A DNA stretch of 64,000 nucleotides, from NCBI RefSeq assembly GCF_003254705.1, contig NZ_QFYR01000006.1, forward strand, positions 62,001 to 126,000, written 5' to 3'. Made by a program: the position numbers and the translations under genes. The notes below the pieces were generated by a model. It was not told the DNA's origin. It searched no databases and saw nothing but the letters and a program-made list of their open reading frames with translations. The stretch comes from Phenylobacterium deserti. GTDB lineage: Bacteria > Pseudomonadota > Alphaproteobacteria > Caulobacterales > Caulobacteraceae. This document shows positions 27,358 through 34,860 of the stretch, in pieces (position 1 is the stretch's first letter; every line of letters starts with the position of its first letter).

Positions 27358-28302
27358 ATGACAAAGCCGCACCTTCTGCTGATCGCCGCCCTGCCGCCCT
27401 GGTTCCACCAAGAGCTGGAGCAGCGGTTCGAGGTGCACGGGCCGTTTGAGGGTGCGGCCGCCGAAGCCTTCTGGGCGGGGCAGGGGGCGCAGGTTCGGGC
27501 GGTGGTGACCACCGGCTCGCACGGCGTCGCCAATGCGGTGCTGGACGCCCTTCCGGGGCTGGAGATCGTGTCGGCTTATGGCGTCGGCGTCGATCAGATC
27601 GACCTGCCGCATGCCAAGGCGCGCGGCGTGACCGTGACCAACACCCCCGATGTTTTGACGGACGATGTTGCGGACCTGGCGATCGCCCTGACCCTGGCTG
27701 TTCAGCGCCGCATCGCCGCCAACGACCGGTTTGTGCGCGACGGCCGATGGGAGAGCGGAGAGCGGGTCCCACTCGGACGCAAGGTCAGCGGTTCGCGAGT
27801 GGGGATCCTAGGGCTTGGCCGGATCGGTCGGGCCATCGCTCGGCGCTTCGAAGGCTTCACGGACCAGATCCGCTACCACAGCCGCAACCCTGTGGAGGGC
27901 GCACCCTATCCCTACGAAGCCAGCGCCGAAAGCTTGGCGGCGTACGCCGACATCCTGGTCGTCGCCACGTCCGGCGGACCCGAAGCACGTCGGCTTGTGG
28001 ATGCAGAGGTGCTGGCGGCTTTGGGCGCGCAAGGCGTGCTGATCAACATCTCACGTGGCGCTGTGGTCGATCAGGATGCGCTTGTGTCAGCGCTTGCGGA
28101 AGGCAAGCTGGCGGGGGCGGGGCTCGACGTGTTCGAGGACGAGCCGAACACGCCGCACGCGCTGTGGGCCATGGAGCAGGTGGTGCTGCAGCCGCACCAG
28201 GGCAGCGCCACGGAGGAGACCCGCCGAGCCATGGGCGAGCGGGTGCTCCAGAACCTCGATGCCTGGCTTGCCGGGCGTGAGCCGCCCGACCGAGTCGTCT
28301 AG
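27358..28302 (+). CDS. D-isomer-specific 2-hydroxyacid dehydrogenase (hydroxypyruvate/glyoxylate reductase-like)
   Basis: 314 residues, ATG with AAGGTG upstream. NAD(P)-binding motif G152-x-G154-xx-G157 in VGILGLGRIGRAIARRF, catalytic Arg233 in INISRGAVVD, acidic residue in DVFEDEP (about 260-262), and His280 in LQPHQGSATEET, the complete triad of the family. Cytoplasmic reduction of 2-keto acids such as hydroxypyruvate or glyoxylate, or the reverse. First gene with a GntR-type site, so it belongs by control to the right-hand island and not to the sugar cluster. Its stop overlaps the convergent hypothetical gene by 4 bp. Confidence 0.92.
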   Translation: MTKPHLLLIAALPPWFHQELEQRFEVHGPFEGAAAEAFWAGQGAQVRAVVTTGSHGVANAVLDALPGLEIVSAYGVGVDQIDLPHAKARGVTVTNTPDVLTDDVADLAIALTLAVQRRIAANDRFVRDGRWESGERVPLGRKVSGSRVGILGLGRIGRAIARRFEGFTDQIRYHSRNPVEGAPYPYEASAESLAAYADILVVATSGGPEARRLVDAEVLAALGAQGVLINISRGAVVDQDALVSALAEGKLAGAGLDVFEDEPNTPHALWAMEQVVLQPHQGSATEETRRAMGERVLQNLDAWLAGREPPDRVV

Positions 28303-28742
28303 GCGGCGGCTTCCGGAGAGGCGCGCACGCCGCCCCAATAGGCCTGTCCGCGCCGATCCAGCACCAAGTCGCCGGCTGACAGCCGCCGATCCACGGCGCC
28401 GGCGTACGGGATATCCGTCACCGCCACGTAGTCGCCGCTGGGCAGCCGGCGCACGAGGAGAACGACAGCAGGCTTGCTGGTCTGGTGAAGGCGCACCGAG
28501 CTGCGCACGGTGTTGGGGTCCAGGCCCATGCCGTCTTCCAGCTGGGCTGCGCGTTGCAGAACCGTGCGCAAGGAGATCGGCCGCCCGATCTCGGTGACGC
28601 AGGCCAGCGCACGCGAGCGCAGCGATCCGGGTTGGCAGACGATGTCGCCGCCAGTCCAGATCACATGAAGATCGATGGGGGTGCGGACCAGCGCGCTGGT
28701 CAACACGGCGTCAGGGACCAACTCGGCTGAGCGATGCCGCAA
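28299..28742 (-). CDS. Hypothetical protein, 147 residues
   Basis: TTG start supported by a strong GGGAGG 7 bp upstream. No family recognised. Soluble, no signal or membrane segment. The N-terminal part (LVRTPIDLHVIWTGGDIVCQPGSLRSRALACVTEIG) looks like beta-strands; the middle (LRTVLQRAAQLEDGMGLDPNTVRSSVRLHQTSKPAVVLLVRRLPSGDYVAVTDIPYAG) reads like a small alpha/beta domain; the C-terminus repeats short LVLDRRGQAYWGG. Codon use is like its neighbours. A GntR-type site lies 61 bp upstream, so it may be a regulon member; the convergent overlap with the dehydrogenase gene is 4 bp. Function unknown. Confidence 0.7.
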   Translation of the reverse strand: MRHRSAELVPDAVLTSALVRTPIDLHVIWTGGDIVCQPGSLRSRALACVTEIGRPISLRTVLQRAAQLEDGMGLDPNTVRSSVRLHQTSKPAVVLLVRRLPSGDYVAVTDIPYAGAVDRRLSAGDLVLDRRGQAYWGGVRASPEAAA

Positions 28743-28763
28743 GTTACTACCTCCCTAAGCTCG

Positions 28764-28785
28764 GATCCCGTCGTTTAGCGGGATC
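28764..28785. repeat. Inverted repeat upstream of the hypothetical gene
   Basis: GATCCCG-N8-CGGGATC, perfect 7-bp arms. Lies 22-43 bp before the hypothetical gene's TTG; could be an operator or an mRNA leader hairpin. Confidence 0.4.
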
Positions 28786-28802
28786 ATCGTCGTTGTCTTA
28801 AC

Positions 28803-28812
28803 GTGTATACAA
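28803..28812. promoter_or_regulatory. GntR/FCD-type operator, site 2
   Basis: GTGTATACAA in the divergent region between the hypothetical gene (minus) and the candidate sRNA/AbrB-family gene (plus). Confidence 0.6.
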
Positions 28813-28835
28813 CTCAACGAGCCGATGCTAGGCAA

Positions 28836-28910
28836 TTCTGGTGCGGGGTTCGCCCCGAGCCTCTTTCCTCCCTTGACCAGCCGCGTTTGCGCGCGGCTGG
28901 TTTTCTTTTT
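28836..28910 (+). ncRNA. Candidate small RNA with anti-Shine-Dalgarno-like linker
   Basis: A complete intrinsic terminator occurs on the plus strand with no protein gene in front of it for over 500 bp on that strand. Preceding it are a CGGGG-UUCG-CCCCG hairpin (28844-28857) and an unpaired pyrimidine-rich stretch containing CTTTCCTCCCTT (28861-28874), which can pair with GGAGG ribosome sites. This hairpin - CCUCC linker - terminator layout resembles trans-acting sRNAs of alphaproteobacteria. The 5' end is a guess (between about 28813 and 28843); no convincing -10/-35 pair was found. A GntR-type site lies just upstream, so it may belong to the regulon. Confidence 0.4.
28876..28910 (+). terminator. 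Strong intrinsic terminator
   Basis: accagccgcg / cgcggctggt, 10-bp stem, 6-base loop, followed by TTTCTTTTT on the plus strand. Confidence 0.9.
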
Positions 28911-28939
28911 CTGGCTGTCCGGCAGCCATCGCGCTCCGC

Positions 28940-28949
28940 ATGTATGCAA
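28940..28949. promoter_or_regulatory. GntR/FCD-type operator, site 3
   Basis: ATGTATGCAA, 54 bp before the preferred start of the AbrB-family gene. The most upstream in-frame ATG of that gene lies inside this site, which argues for the downstream start. Confidence 0.55.
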
Positions 28950-29002
28950 ACGGCGCCGCTTGTGCTGTTGACGCCGACTGGGTGGGGCGCCTAGGCAGCG
29001 GG

Positions 29003-30061
29003 ATGAACCAGGTCGCGCCCGACCGCACGGCTTTCCGCGCTGAACTGCGAAGGTCGTTCGAGACTGCGCTCATCGCAGCGGCCGGCGCCGGTGTTTTCGT
29101 TCTGCTCAAGGTACCGGCCGGTCCGGTGCTTGGGGCTCTGCTGTTTACGGCCGCAGCGGCGCTTGCAGGCCGCAAGCTGGGATGGTCGCGCCGCGTCCGC
29201 AATCTGCTGTTCCTGCTGACCGGGTTGGGCGCTGGGGCCAGCGTCACGCCGGCGGCTGTTATGGCCGCGAAGACGTGGCCGCTTTCGCTGGCTGCGCTGG
29301 TCGTTAGCACCGCTGCGATGTGGAGCTTGGGCGCTATTGTTTTCGCGCGCCTGTCCAGGGCTGATCGAACGACCGCCATGTTCGCGTCGGCTCCGGGGGC
29401 GCTGTCCGCCGTGATGGTGCTTGCGGAGGAGCAGCAGGCGAACGTGGTGGGCGTCGCGGTCGCGCAGACGCTTCGCATCTCCACGCTTGTCGCTATGGCG
29501 CCACTGGCGCTGAGCTTTGGACATCCCACGCCCATGGAGCCGCACGCGGCCCCGCTTCTTGGGGGAGCGGTGGGCTGGCTGGTGCTTGCCGTGTCGGTGC
29601 TCGCGGGGGTCGCCTTGGCCCACCGCCTTCGCTGGCCGGTGCCGATCTTCCTCGGCGCAATGACGGGTAGCGCGCTGGTTCATGGGACGGGCTTTGTCGC
29701 TGCGGCCTTACCGCCCCAAAGCTTTCAGGTCGCCGCGGCCGGCATCGGCGCGGTGATCGGTTCGCGTTTCAGCGGCATCCGCCTCTCCGATCTCCTGCGG
29801 CTGCTGCCGCCCAGTCTGGCGAGCTTGGTGGTCATGGCCGTGGTGGGCGCTCCCTTAGGAGCGGCTGTCGGCTGGATGGTGGGGGTCGGGCCGGCCGCTG
29901 GCCTGATGGCGTTCGCGCCGGGTAGCATGGAGATGATGGTAGCGGTATCTATCACTCTGAACGCTCATCCGGCGTATGTGGCCGCGCACCATCTCTCCCG
30001 GACGATCCTGCTGCTCGCCGCGCTGCCGTGGCTGGCGCGCAGAAGACAGCCGGAAAGCTGA
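29003..30061 (+). CDS. AbrB/AbrB-duplication family polytopic membrane protein
   Basis: 352 residues from the ATG at 29003; an ATG at 28940 is open but overlaps an operator. About ten hydrophobic helices arranged as two similar halves (GPVLGALLFTAAAALAGRKLGWSR versus VPIFLGAMTGSALVHGTG; FASAPGALSAVMVLAEEQ versus AFAPGSMEMMVAVSITL). The paired A-PG-(A/S)-x-x-(A/E)MM motifs are typical of PF05145, misnamed AbrB regulator or ammonia monooxygenase in databases; real role is unknown but a transporter of small organic anions is plausible. Inner membrane. Followed at 30080 by the operator of the next operon. Confidence 0.82.
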   Translation: MNQVAPDRTAFRAELRRSFETALIAAAGAGVFVLLKVPAGPVLGALLFTAAAALAGRKLGWSRRVRNLLFLLTGLGAGASVTPAAVMAAKTWPLSLAALVVSTAAMWSLGAIVFARLSRADRTTAMFASAPGALSAVMVLAEEQQANVVGVAVAQTLRISTLVAMAPLALSFGHPTPMEPHAAPLLGGAVGWLVLAVSVLAGVALAHRLRWPVPIFLGAMTGSALVHGTGFVAAALPPQSFQVAAAGIGAVIGSRFSGIRLSDLLRLLPPSLASLVVMAVVGAPLGAAVGWMVGVGPAAGLMAFAPGSMEMMVAVSITLNAHPAYVAAHHLSRTILLLAALPWLARRRQPES

Positions 30062-30079
30062 CCGCTCCGGCGAAAACGC

Positions 30080-30089
30080 TTGTATGCAA
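30080..30089. promoter_or_regulatory. GntR/FCD-type operator, site 4
   Basis: TTGTATGCAA, perfect consensus, 59 bp before the Ldh-family gene that opens the dehydrogenase operon. Confidence 0.65.
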
Positions 30090-30147
30090 TGTTGACTCGG
30101 AGGTCGCCGGCCTTCAGGTTAAAAGCAGATATCCTATCGGATTTTAG

Positions 30148-31176
30148 ATGTCGGTTGTTCCTGTCTCCGAGGCGGAGCGCGTTGCGCTGCAGGCTCTCCG
30201 GCGCGCTGGCGCTCCGGAGGAAGCCGCGCGGACTCAGGTCGGGCTGCTTCTCGAGGCGGAGCTGCGTGGCGTTCCGTCTCACGGACTCCTGCGCCTGCCG
30301 CGCCTGATCCGGCGGATCCACAACGGTGTCGCCAACCCCGCCGCAACCGGCCAGCATGAGTGGCGAGCGCCTGGCATGCTCTCCGTGAACGGGGAGAACG
30401 GACTTGGACCCGTGGTGGCTCTGGCGGCGCTTGAAGCTGTGAAGCCTCGGGCGCGAGAACTGGGCGTGGCGGTCGCCGCGATCTCCAACAGCAACCACCT
30501 GGGGATGCTCGCCTGGTATGCCGAGCAAGTCGCCGCCGACGGGCTGGCGCTGATCGCGCTGACGACCAGTGAGGCGCTGGTTCACCCCTGGGGCGGCCGG
30601 CGCGCCTTGGTCGGAACAAACCCGATCGCCGTCGGCGCGCCGACCGGGGGGCGCCCGTTCGTGATGGACACCGCCACCGGTGTTGTTTCGATGGGCAAGA
30701 TCCACGACCACGCCAATCGCGGCGCGCCGCTGGAGCCGGGCTGGGCGTTGGACGCGGAGGGACGACCCACCACGAACGCTGAGGCCGCCAAGGCGGGGGC
30801 GATCGCGCCGTTTGGCGGCGCCAAAGGCTATGCGCTTGGGTTGGCGTTCGAGTTGCTGGTGGCGGGTCTGACGGGTTCGGCGCTGGGCGATGCGGTCAAG
30901 GGCACGCTCGACGACGACGCGGTCTGCAACAAGGGCGACCTTTTTATTGTCCTCGACGCGGGGCTAGCGGCTGGCGAAGGGCGGCTCGCCGCCTATCTCG
31001 ATCTTATTCGCGAAAGTCCTCCTGCCGAGGGCTTCGACACTGTGCGTATTCCTGGCGATCGCGCCCACCAGGTGCGGGCCGGACGGCTCGAGAGCGGGCT
31101 GCCGATCGCCGACGAAGTTTGGTTGCAGTTACAGGCCCTCGCTGAAGGGGCCGTCCACGAGGAAACCGTTCCATGA
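30148..31176 (+). CDS. Ldh-family (malate/L-lactate/sulfolactate-type) NAD(P)-dependent oxidoreductase
   Basis: 342 residues. The family block GVPSHGLLRLPRLIRRIHNG with the catalytic His, NGENGLGPVVALAALEAV, VAVAAISNSNHLGMLAWYAEQVA, GGRRALVGTNPIAVGAPT and GGAKGYALGLAFELLVAGLTGSALG all match the Ldh_2 superfamily (malate, ureidoglycolate, sulfolactate, 2,3-diketogulonate dehydrogenases). Cytoplasmic oxidation of a 2-hydroxy acid to a 2-keto acid. Stop overlaps the next ATG (ATGA), forming an operon with an iron alcohol dehydrogenase and an aldehyde dehydrogenase. Substrate unknown. Confidence 0.92.
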   Translation: MSVVPVSEAERVALQALRRAGAPEEAARTQVGLLLEAELRGVPSHGLLRLPRLIRRIHNGVANPAATGQHEWRAPGMLSVNGENGLGPVVALAALEAVKPRARELGVAVAAISNSNHLGMLAWYAEQVAADGLALIALTTSEALVHPWGGRRALVGTNPIAVGAPTGGRPFVMDTATGVVSMGKIHDHANRGAPLEPGWALDAEGRPTTNAEAAKAGAIAPFGGAKGYALGLAFELLVAGLTGSALGDAVKGTLDDDAVCNKGDLFIVLDAGLAAGEGRLAAYLDLIRESPPAEGFDTVRIPGDRAHQVRAGRLESGLPIADEVWLQLQALAEGAVHEETVP

Positions 31177-32408
31177 CCCTTTTCGCCGCAACGCGGGCGC
31201 CCCGTCACATCCTGGTGGGCCCCGGCCAGCGCAAGGCGCTCTCGCACTACGCCGCCAAGATCGGCTCGCGCGCGCTGATTTGCACCGACGAGCGCATGGG
31301 GCAGGACCCGGCGCTCCGCGACATGGTCGACGGCCTCACCAGCGCCGGCGTCGAAGTGCGGGTCTATGACCGCACCTTGCCGGAAGTGCCGATGAGCTCC
31401 ATTCAGGAGGCGCTGGAGATCGGCCGCGCCTTTGGCCCGGACACGGTGATCGGCTTGGGCGGCGGCAGCTGCCTGGACCAGGCCAAGGTCACCGCCTTGC
31501 TGCTGACCCACGGCGGCAAGCCTTCGGATTACTACGGTGAGTTCAAGGCGCCCGGCCCCGTGATCCCGGTGATCGCCCTGCCGACCACGGCGGGCACGGG
31601 CTCGGAAGTCACGCCGGTGGCCGTTGTGGCCGATCCGGAGAAGACCCTGAAGGTCGGCATCGCCACCCCCGAGATCATTCCGCAGATCGCCATCTGCGAC
31701 CCGGAGCTGACCCTGACCTGCCCGCCCGGCCTGACCGCCGCCTCGGGCTCCGACGCCATGACCCACGCGGTCGAAGCTTTCATGGCTGCGCCGCGCGATG
31801 CGACGAGCGACATCACCTACAGCCACGTGTTCCTGGGCAAGAACGCCTTCAGCGACATGTACGCGCTCCAGGCGATCGGCCACATCGCCCGCAGCCTTGA
31901 GAAGGCGGTCAAGCAAGGGTCTGACGTCGAGGCTCGCGAGAGCATGATGTGGGCCTCGATGCTGGCTGGCCTGGCCTTCGGCACGGCGGGCACCGCCGCC
32001 GCGCACGCTCTGCAGTATCCTGTGGGCGCCCTGACCCATACCGCCCACGGCCTGGGGGTCGCCTGCCTGCTGCCCTACGTGATGGAGTACAACAGCCCCA
32101 AGTGCATCCGCGAGCTGGTTCAGATCGCCGACGCCATGGGCCTGCCGAAGGACGGGCAGGGCGACGAAGCCCGCGCCTTCGCCGCCATCGATGCTATCGA
32201 GGACCTGTTCGCCCGCGTCGGCATTCCGCGGACGATCAAGGAACTAGGCCTGGCCGAGGACCAGCTCGACTGGGCGGCCGATCAGGCGATGGGCGCCGCC
32301 CGCCTCGTCAAGAACAACCCCCGCCAGCTGGATGCGGCCGCCATGGGTCACATCCTGCGCGCCGCGCAGGACGGGACCCGTCCCGAGCTGCGCAAGCTGC
32401 CCGCGTAA
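31173..32408 (+). CDS. Iron-containing (group III) alcohol dehydrogenase
   Basis: 411 residues. N-terminal NAD-binding part with IGLGGGSCLDQAKVTALLLTHGG and LPTTAGTGSEVTPVAVV, metal-binding part with GSDAMTHAVEAFMAAPRD (Asp, His) and the two further His in AAAHALQYPVGALTHTAHGLGVACLLPYVMEYN. Oxidises or reduces a small alcohol such as a diol, lactaldehyde or 4-hydroxybutyrate type substrate. Coupled by ATGA to the Ldh gene and 15 bp before the aldehyde dehydrogenase, so an alcohol to aldehyde to acid sequence is likely. Confidence 0.93.
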   Translation: MTLFAATRAPRHILVGPGQRKALSHYAAKIGSRALICTDERMGQDPALRDMVDGLTSAGVEVRVYDRTLPEVPMSSIQEALEIGRAFGPDTVIGLGGGSCLDQAKVTALLLTHGGKPSDYYGEFKAPGPVIPVIALPTTAGTGSEVTPVAVVADPEKTLKVGIATPEIIPQIAICDPELTLTCPPGLTAASGSDAMTHAVEAFMAAPRDATSDITYSHVFLGKNAFSDMYALQAIGHIARSLEKAVKQGSDVEARESMMWASMLAGLAFGTAGTAAAHALQYPVGALTHTAHGLGVACLLPYVMEYNSPKCIRELVQIADAMGLPKDGQGDEARAFAAIDAIEDLFARVGIPRTIKELGLAEDQLDWAADQAMGAARLVKNNPRQLDAAAMGHILRAAQDGTRPELRKLPA

Positions 32409-32423
32409 GAAGGAAAGTCCAAC

Positions 32424-33890
32424 GTGTCCGTTGCTCAGAACCTCGCCGAGCCCGCCTCGGCCTACAAGACCGACCTCTACATCGACGGCGCCTGGCGCGC
32501 CGGCTCGGGCGGCAAGCGCTTTGACGTGGTCGACCCGTCGACTGGCAAGCTGATCGCCACCGTCGCTGACGGCACGGTGGAAGACGCCAAGGCCGCCGTG
32601 GACGCCGCCGCCGCGGCTGCCGCGGGCTGGGCCGCCACGCCGCCCCGCAAGCGCGCCGAGATCCTGCGCAAGGCCTTCGAGCTGATGACCGGCCGGGCGG
32701 AGGAGTTCGCCCAGCTGATCAGCCTCGAGAACGGCAAGGCGCTGCCGGACGCCCGGGGCGAGGTGGCCTACGCCGCCGAGTTCTTCCGTTGGTTCTCGGA
32801 AGAAGCCGTGCGCGTGATCGGGGAGGTGAGCACCGCCCCCAGCGGCGCCAACCGCATCTTCGTGCAGTACCAGCCGATCGGCATCGCGGTGCTGATCACG
32901 CCGTGGAACTTCCCGGCCGCCATGGCGACCCGCAAGATCGCCCCGGCGCTTGCCGCGGGCTGCACCTGCGTGCTCAAGCCCGCCGCCGAAACTCCGCTCA
33001 CCGCCTTCCTGATGGCGGACGTGCTGGAAGAGGCGGGGGTGCCCAAGGGCGTGGTCAACATCGTCACGACCACCGATCCCGGCCCGGTCGTGGACACCAT
33101 GCTCAACGATCCTCGCGTGCGGAAGCTGTCGTTCACCGGCTCGACCAAGATCGGCCGTCTGCTGCTGAGCGGGGCGTCCAAGCAGGTGCTCAGCTGCTCC
33201 ATGGAACTGGGCGGCAACGCCCCGTTCGTGGTGTTCGACGACGCCGACCTGGAGGCCGCCCTCGACGGCGCCATGCTGGCCAAGATGCGCAACGGTGGCG
33301 AGGCCTGCACCGCGGCCAACCGCTTCTACGTCCAGGCCGGCATCTACGACGCCTTTGTGAAGGGCTTCGCCGATCGCATGGCGGCGCTGAAGGTCGGTCC
33401 GGGCTACGAGGAAGCGACCCAGTGCGGCCCGGTGATCACGCCGGTGGCGCTGAACAAGATCGACAGCCTCGTGCAGGACGCGGTGTCTGCAGGCGCCAAG
33501 GCGATCGTGGGCGGCCAGCCGCTGGAGCGTGAGGGCTTCTTCTATCCGCCGACCGTGCTGACCGAAGTGCCGGCCAGCGCCAAGATCCTCCAGGAAGAGA
33601 TCTTCGGTCCCGTCGCCCCGGTGGTGAAGTTCACGGATGAATCCGAGGCGATCGAAGCGGCCAATGATACCGAATACGGCTTGATCTCCTACGTCTACAC
33701 CAAGGACCTGGCCCGCGGTCTGCGCGTGTCCGAGAAGCTCGAAGCCGGCATGATTGGCCTCAATCGCGGCATCGCCTCGGACCCGGCGGCTCCGTTCGGC
33801 GGCGTCAAGCAGAGCGGCCTCGGTCGTGAAGGCGCCCACCACGGGATCCTGGAGTTCCTGGAAGCCAAGTACATCGCCGTCACCTGGTGA
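32424..33890 (+). CDS. NAD(P)-dependent aldehyde dehydrogenase (succinate-semialdehyde dehydrogenase-like)
   Basis: 488 residues, GTG start with AGAAGGAAAG upstream. Oxyanion Asn162 in ITPWNFPAAM, coenzyme Lys in VLKPA, SFTGSTKIG, general base Glu261 in MELGGNAPFVVF and nucleophile Cys295 in GGEACTAANRFYVQ. The order and PWNFPAAMATRKIAPALAAGCTCVLKPA fit the GabD/succinate-semialdehyde branch, but substrate range in that branch is wide (glutarate, glycolaldehyde, lactaldehyde). Last gene of the Ldh-ADH-ALDH operon, followed by a strong stem-loop. Confidence 0.94.
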   Translation: MSVAQNLAEPASAYKTDLYIDGAWRAGSGGKRFDVVDPSTGKLIATVADGTVEDAKAAVDAAAAAAAGWAATPPRKRAEILRKAFELMTGRAEEFAQLISLENGKALPDARGEVAYAAEFFRWFSEEAVRVIGEVSTAPSGANRIFVQYQPIGIAVLITPWNFPAAMATRKIAPALAAGCTCVLKPAAETPLTAFLMADVLEEAGVPKGVVNIVTTTDPGPVVDTMLNDPRVRKLSFTGSTKIGRLLLSGASKQVLSCSMELGGNAPFVVFDDADLEAALDGAMLAKMRNGGEACTAANRFYVQAGIYDAFVKGFADRMAALKVGPGYEEATQCGPVITPVALNKIDSLVQDAVSAGAKAIVGGQPLEREGFFYPPTVLTEVPASAKILQEEIFGPVAPVVKFTDESEAIEAANDTEYGLISYVYTKDLARGLRVSEKLEAGMIGLNRGIASDPAAPFGGVKQSGLGREGAHHGILEFLEAKYIAVTW

Positions 33891-33896
33891 CGGAAT

Positions 33897-33926
33897 CCCC
33901 GGCCGGCGTTGGCACGCCGGCCGGGG
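33897..33926 (+). terminator. GC-rich terminator-like stem-loop after the aldehyde dehydrogenase gene
   Basis: ccccggccggcg / cgccggccgggg, 12-bp perfect stem with a 6-base loop, 7 bp after the stop; no T-run follows. Confidence 0.6.
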
Positions 33927-33929
33927 GCA

Positions 33930-33943
33930 ACTTGCGTGCAAGT
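33930..33943. promoter_or_regulatory. Variant GntR-type palindrome before the first GntR gene
   Basis: ACTTGC-GT-GCAAGT; differs from the island motif (TTGTATGCAA) only at the TA step (TTGCGTGCAA). A weaker relative, TTGCATCCAA, follows at 33995-34004. Probable autoregulatory region of the regulator starting at 34059. Confidence 0.45.
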
Positions 33944-34058
33944 ACCGGCAAACGAACTGTGCTTTCCTCTGGGAGCGGTTTGCCGGATTAAATCTTGCAT
34001 CCAAAAGTGATCAGATGCCGCTTGTTCATCCCACGTAGCGTGAGTAAATCCGCTCAGG

Positions 34059-34841
34059 ATGAGCAAGAATTCAGCGTCCGAAACAGCCGCCATCGCCGAT
34101 GCCGCTCCTTCGGACATGGTCCGGAAACCTCGCGTGCGCGAGCAAAAGGGCTGGCGACACAAGGATGCGGTCAGCCTTCTGAGGCAGATGATCCTGTCTG
34201 GCGAACTGGCGCCGGGCTACGCCCTTCGTGAAGTCGCCATCAGCGAACGGCTCGGGATGTCGCGCACGCCGGTGCGTGAAGCTTTCCGCACCTTGGCGGC
34301 CGAAGGTTTGGTCGAGCTGCTGCCGAACCGCAGCGTGGTGGTCGCCGAACTCGACGAGAACGAATCCATCGATGTCTTTTCGGTGCTAGGCACGCTGGAG
34401 TCTCTCGCCGGGCAGCAAGCCTGCCAACGCATGACCCCCGAACAGCTCGAACGTCTCGAGGCGCTGCAGCGCGAGATGGAGGAGCACTACAACAACCACG
34501 ACCGAGCCAGCTATATCCGCGCTAACCGCGCGATCCACGAGCTGATGGTCGAGGGGTCGAACAACAACGCGCTGATCCTGGCCTGGCGGCTAATCCTGCC
34601 GCGGGCGGAGCGGGCCCGCTCGGTCAACACTCTGGACCGGCACCGCTGGGCGGAAGCGCTGGAAGAACATCGCAAGATCTTCGCGGCCCTGGCGGCGAGG
34701 GACGGCCTGCGCCTGTCTTCGCTGATGCAGGACCACTTCGCGCGCGGCGTGATCGAGCGCATGACGGACACCAAGTTCAAGAACCGGGTCCGTGTGCGCG
34801 CGGGCTCCGCCGAACGGGCTGCTGAGCCCGTGGCGGACTAG
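34059..34841 (+). CDS. GntR-family transcriptional regulator, FCD (FadR-like) subfamily
   Basis: 260 residues. About 35 low-complexity N-terminal residues, then the winged helix (KDAVSLLRQMILSGELAPGYALREVAISERLGMSRTPVREAFRTLAAEGLVELLPNRSVVV) and an all-helical FCD ligand domain (residues about 120-240) with conserved acidic/His positions (LARLxxMEEHYNNHDRASYIRANRAIHELMVEGSNN; DRHRWAEALEEHRKIFAAL) that bind a metal and a carboxylate effector. Sits in the middle of the island between the dehydrogenase operon and the CoA-transferase operon. With the second GntR protein at 51539 it is a prime candidate to bind the TGTATRCA sites. Confidence 0.92.
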   Translation: MSKNSASETAAIADAAPSDMVRKPRVREQKGWRHKDAVSLLRQMILSGELAPGYALREVAISERLGMSRTPVREAFRTLAAEGLVELLPNRSVVVAELDENESIDVFSVLGTLESLAGQQACQRMTPEQLERLEALQREMEEHYNNHDRASYIRANRAIHELMVEGSNNNALILAWRLILPRAERARSVNTLDRHRWAEALEEHRKIFAALAARDGLRLSSLMQDHFARGVIERMTDTKFKNRVRVRAGSAERAAEPVAD

Positions 34842-34860
34842 GGGCGGTGGACGGCGCGCC

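Noticed and set aside
29003-30061. Calling the AbrB-family gene a transcriptional regulator
   Set aside because: The product is a polytopic membrane protein; the regulator name is a database artefact.
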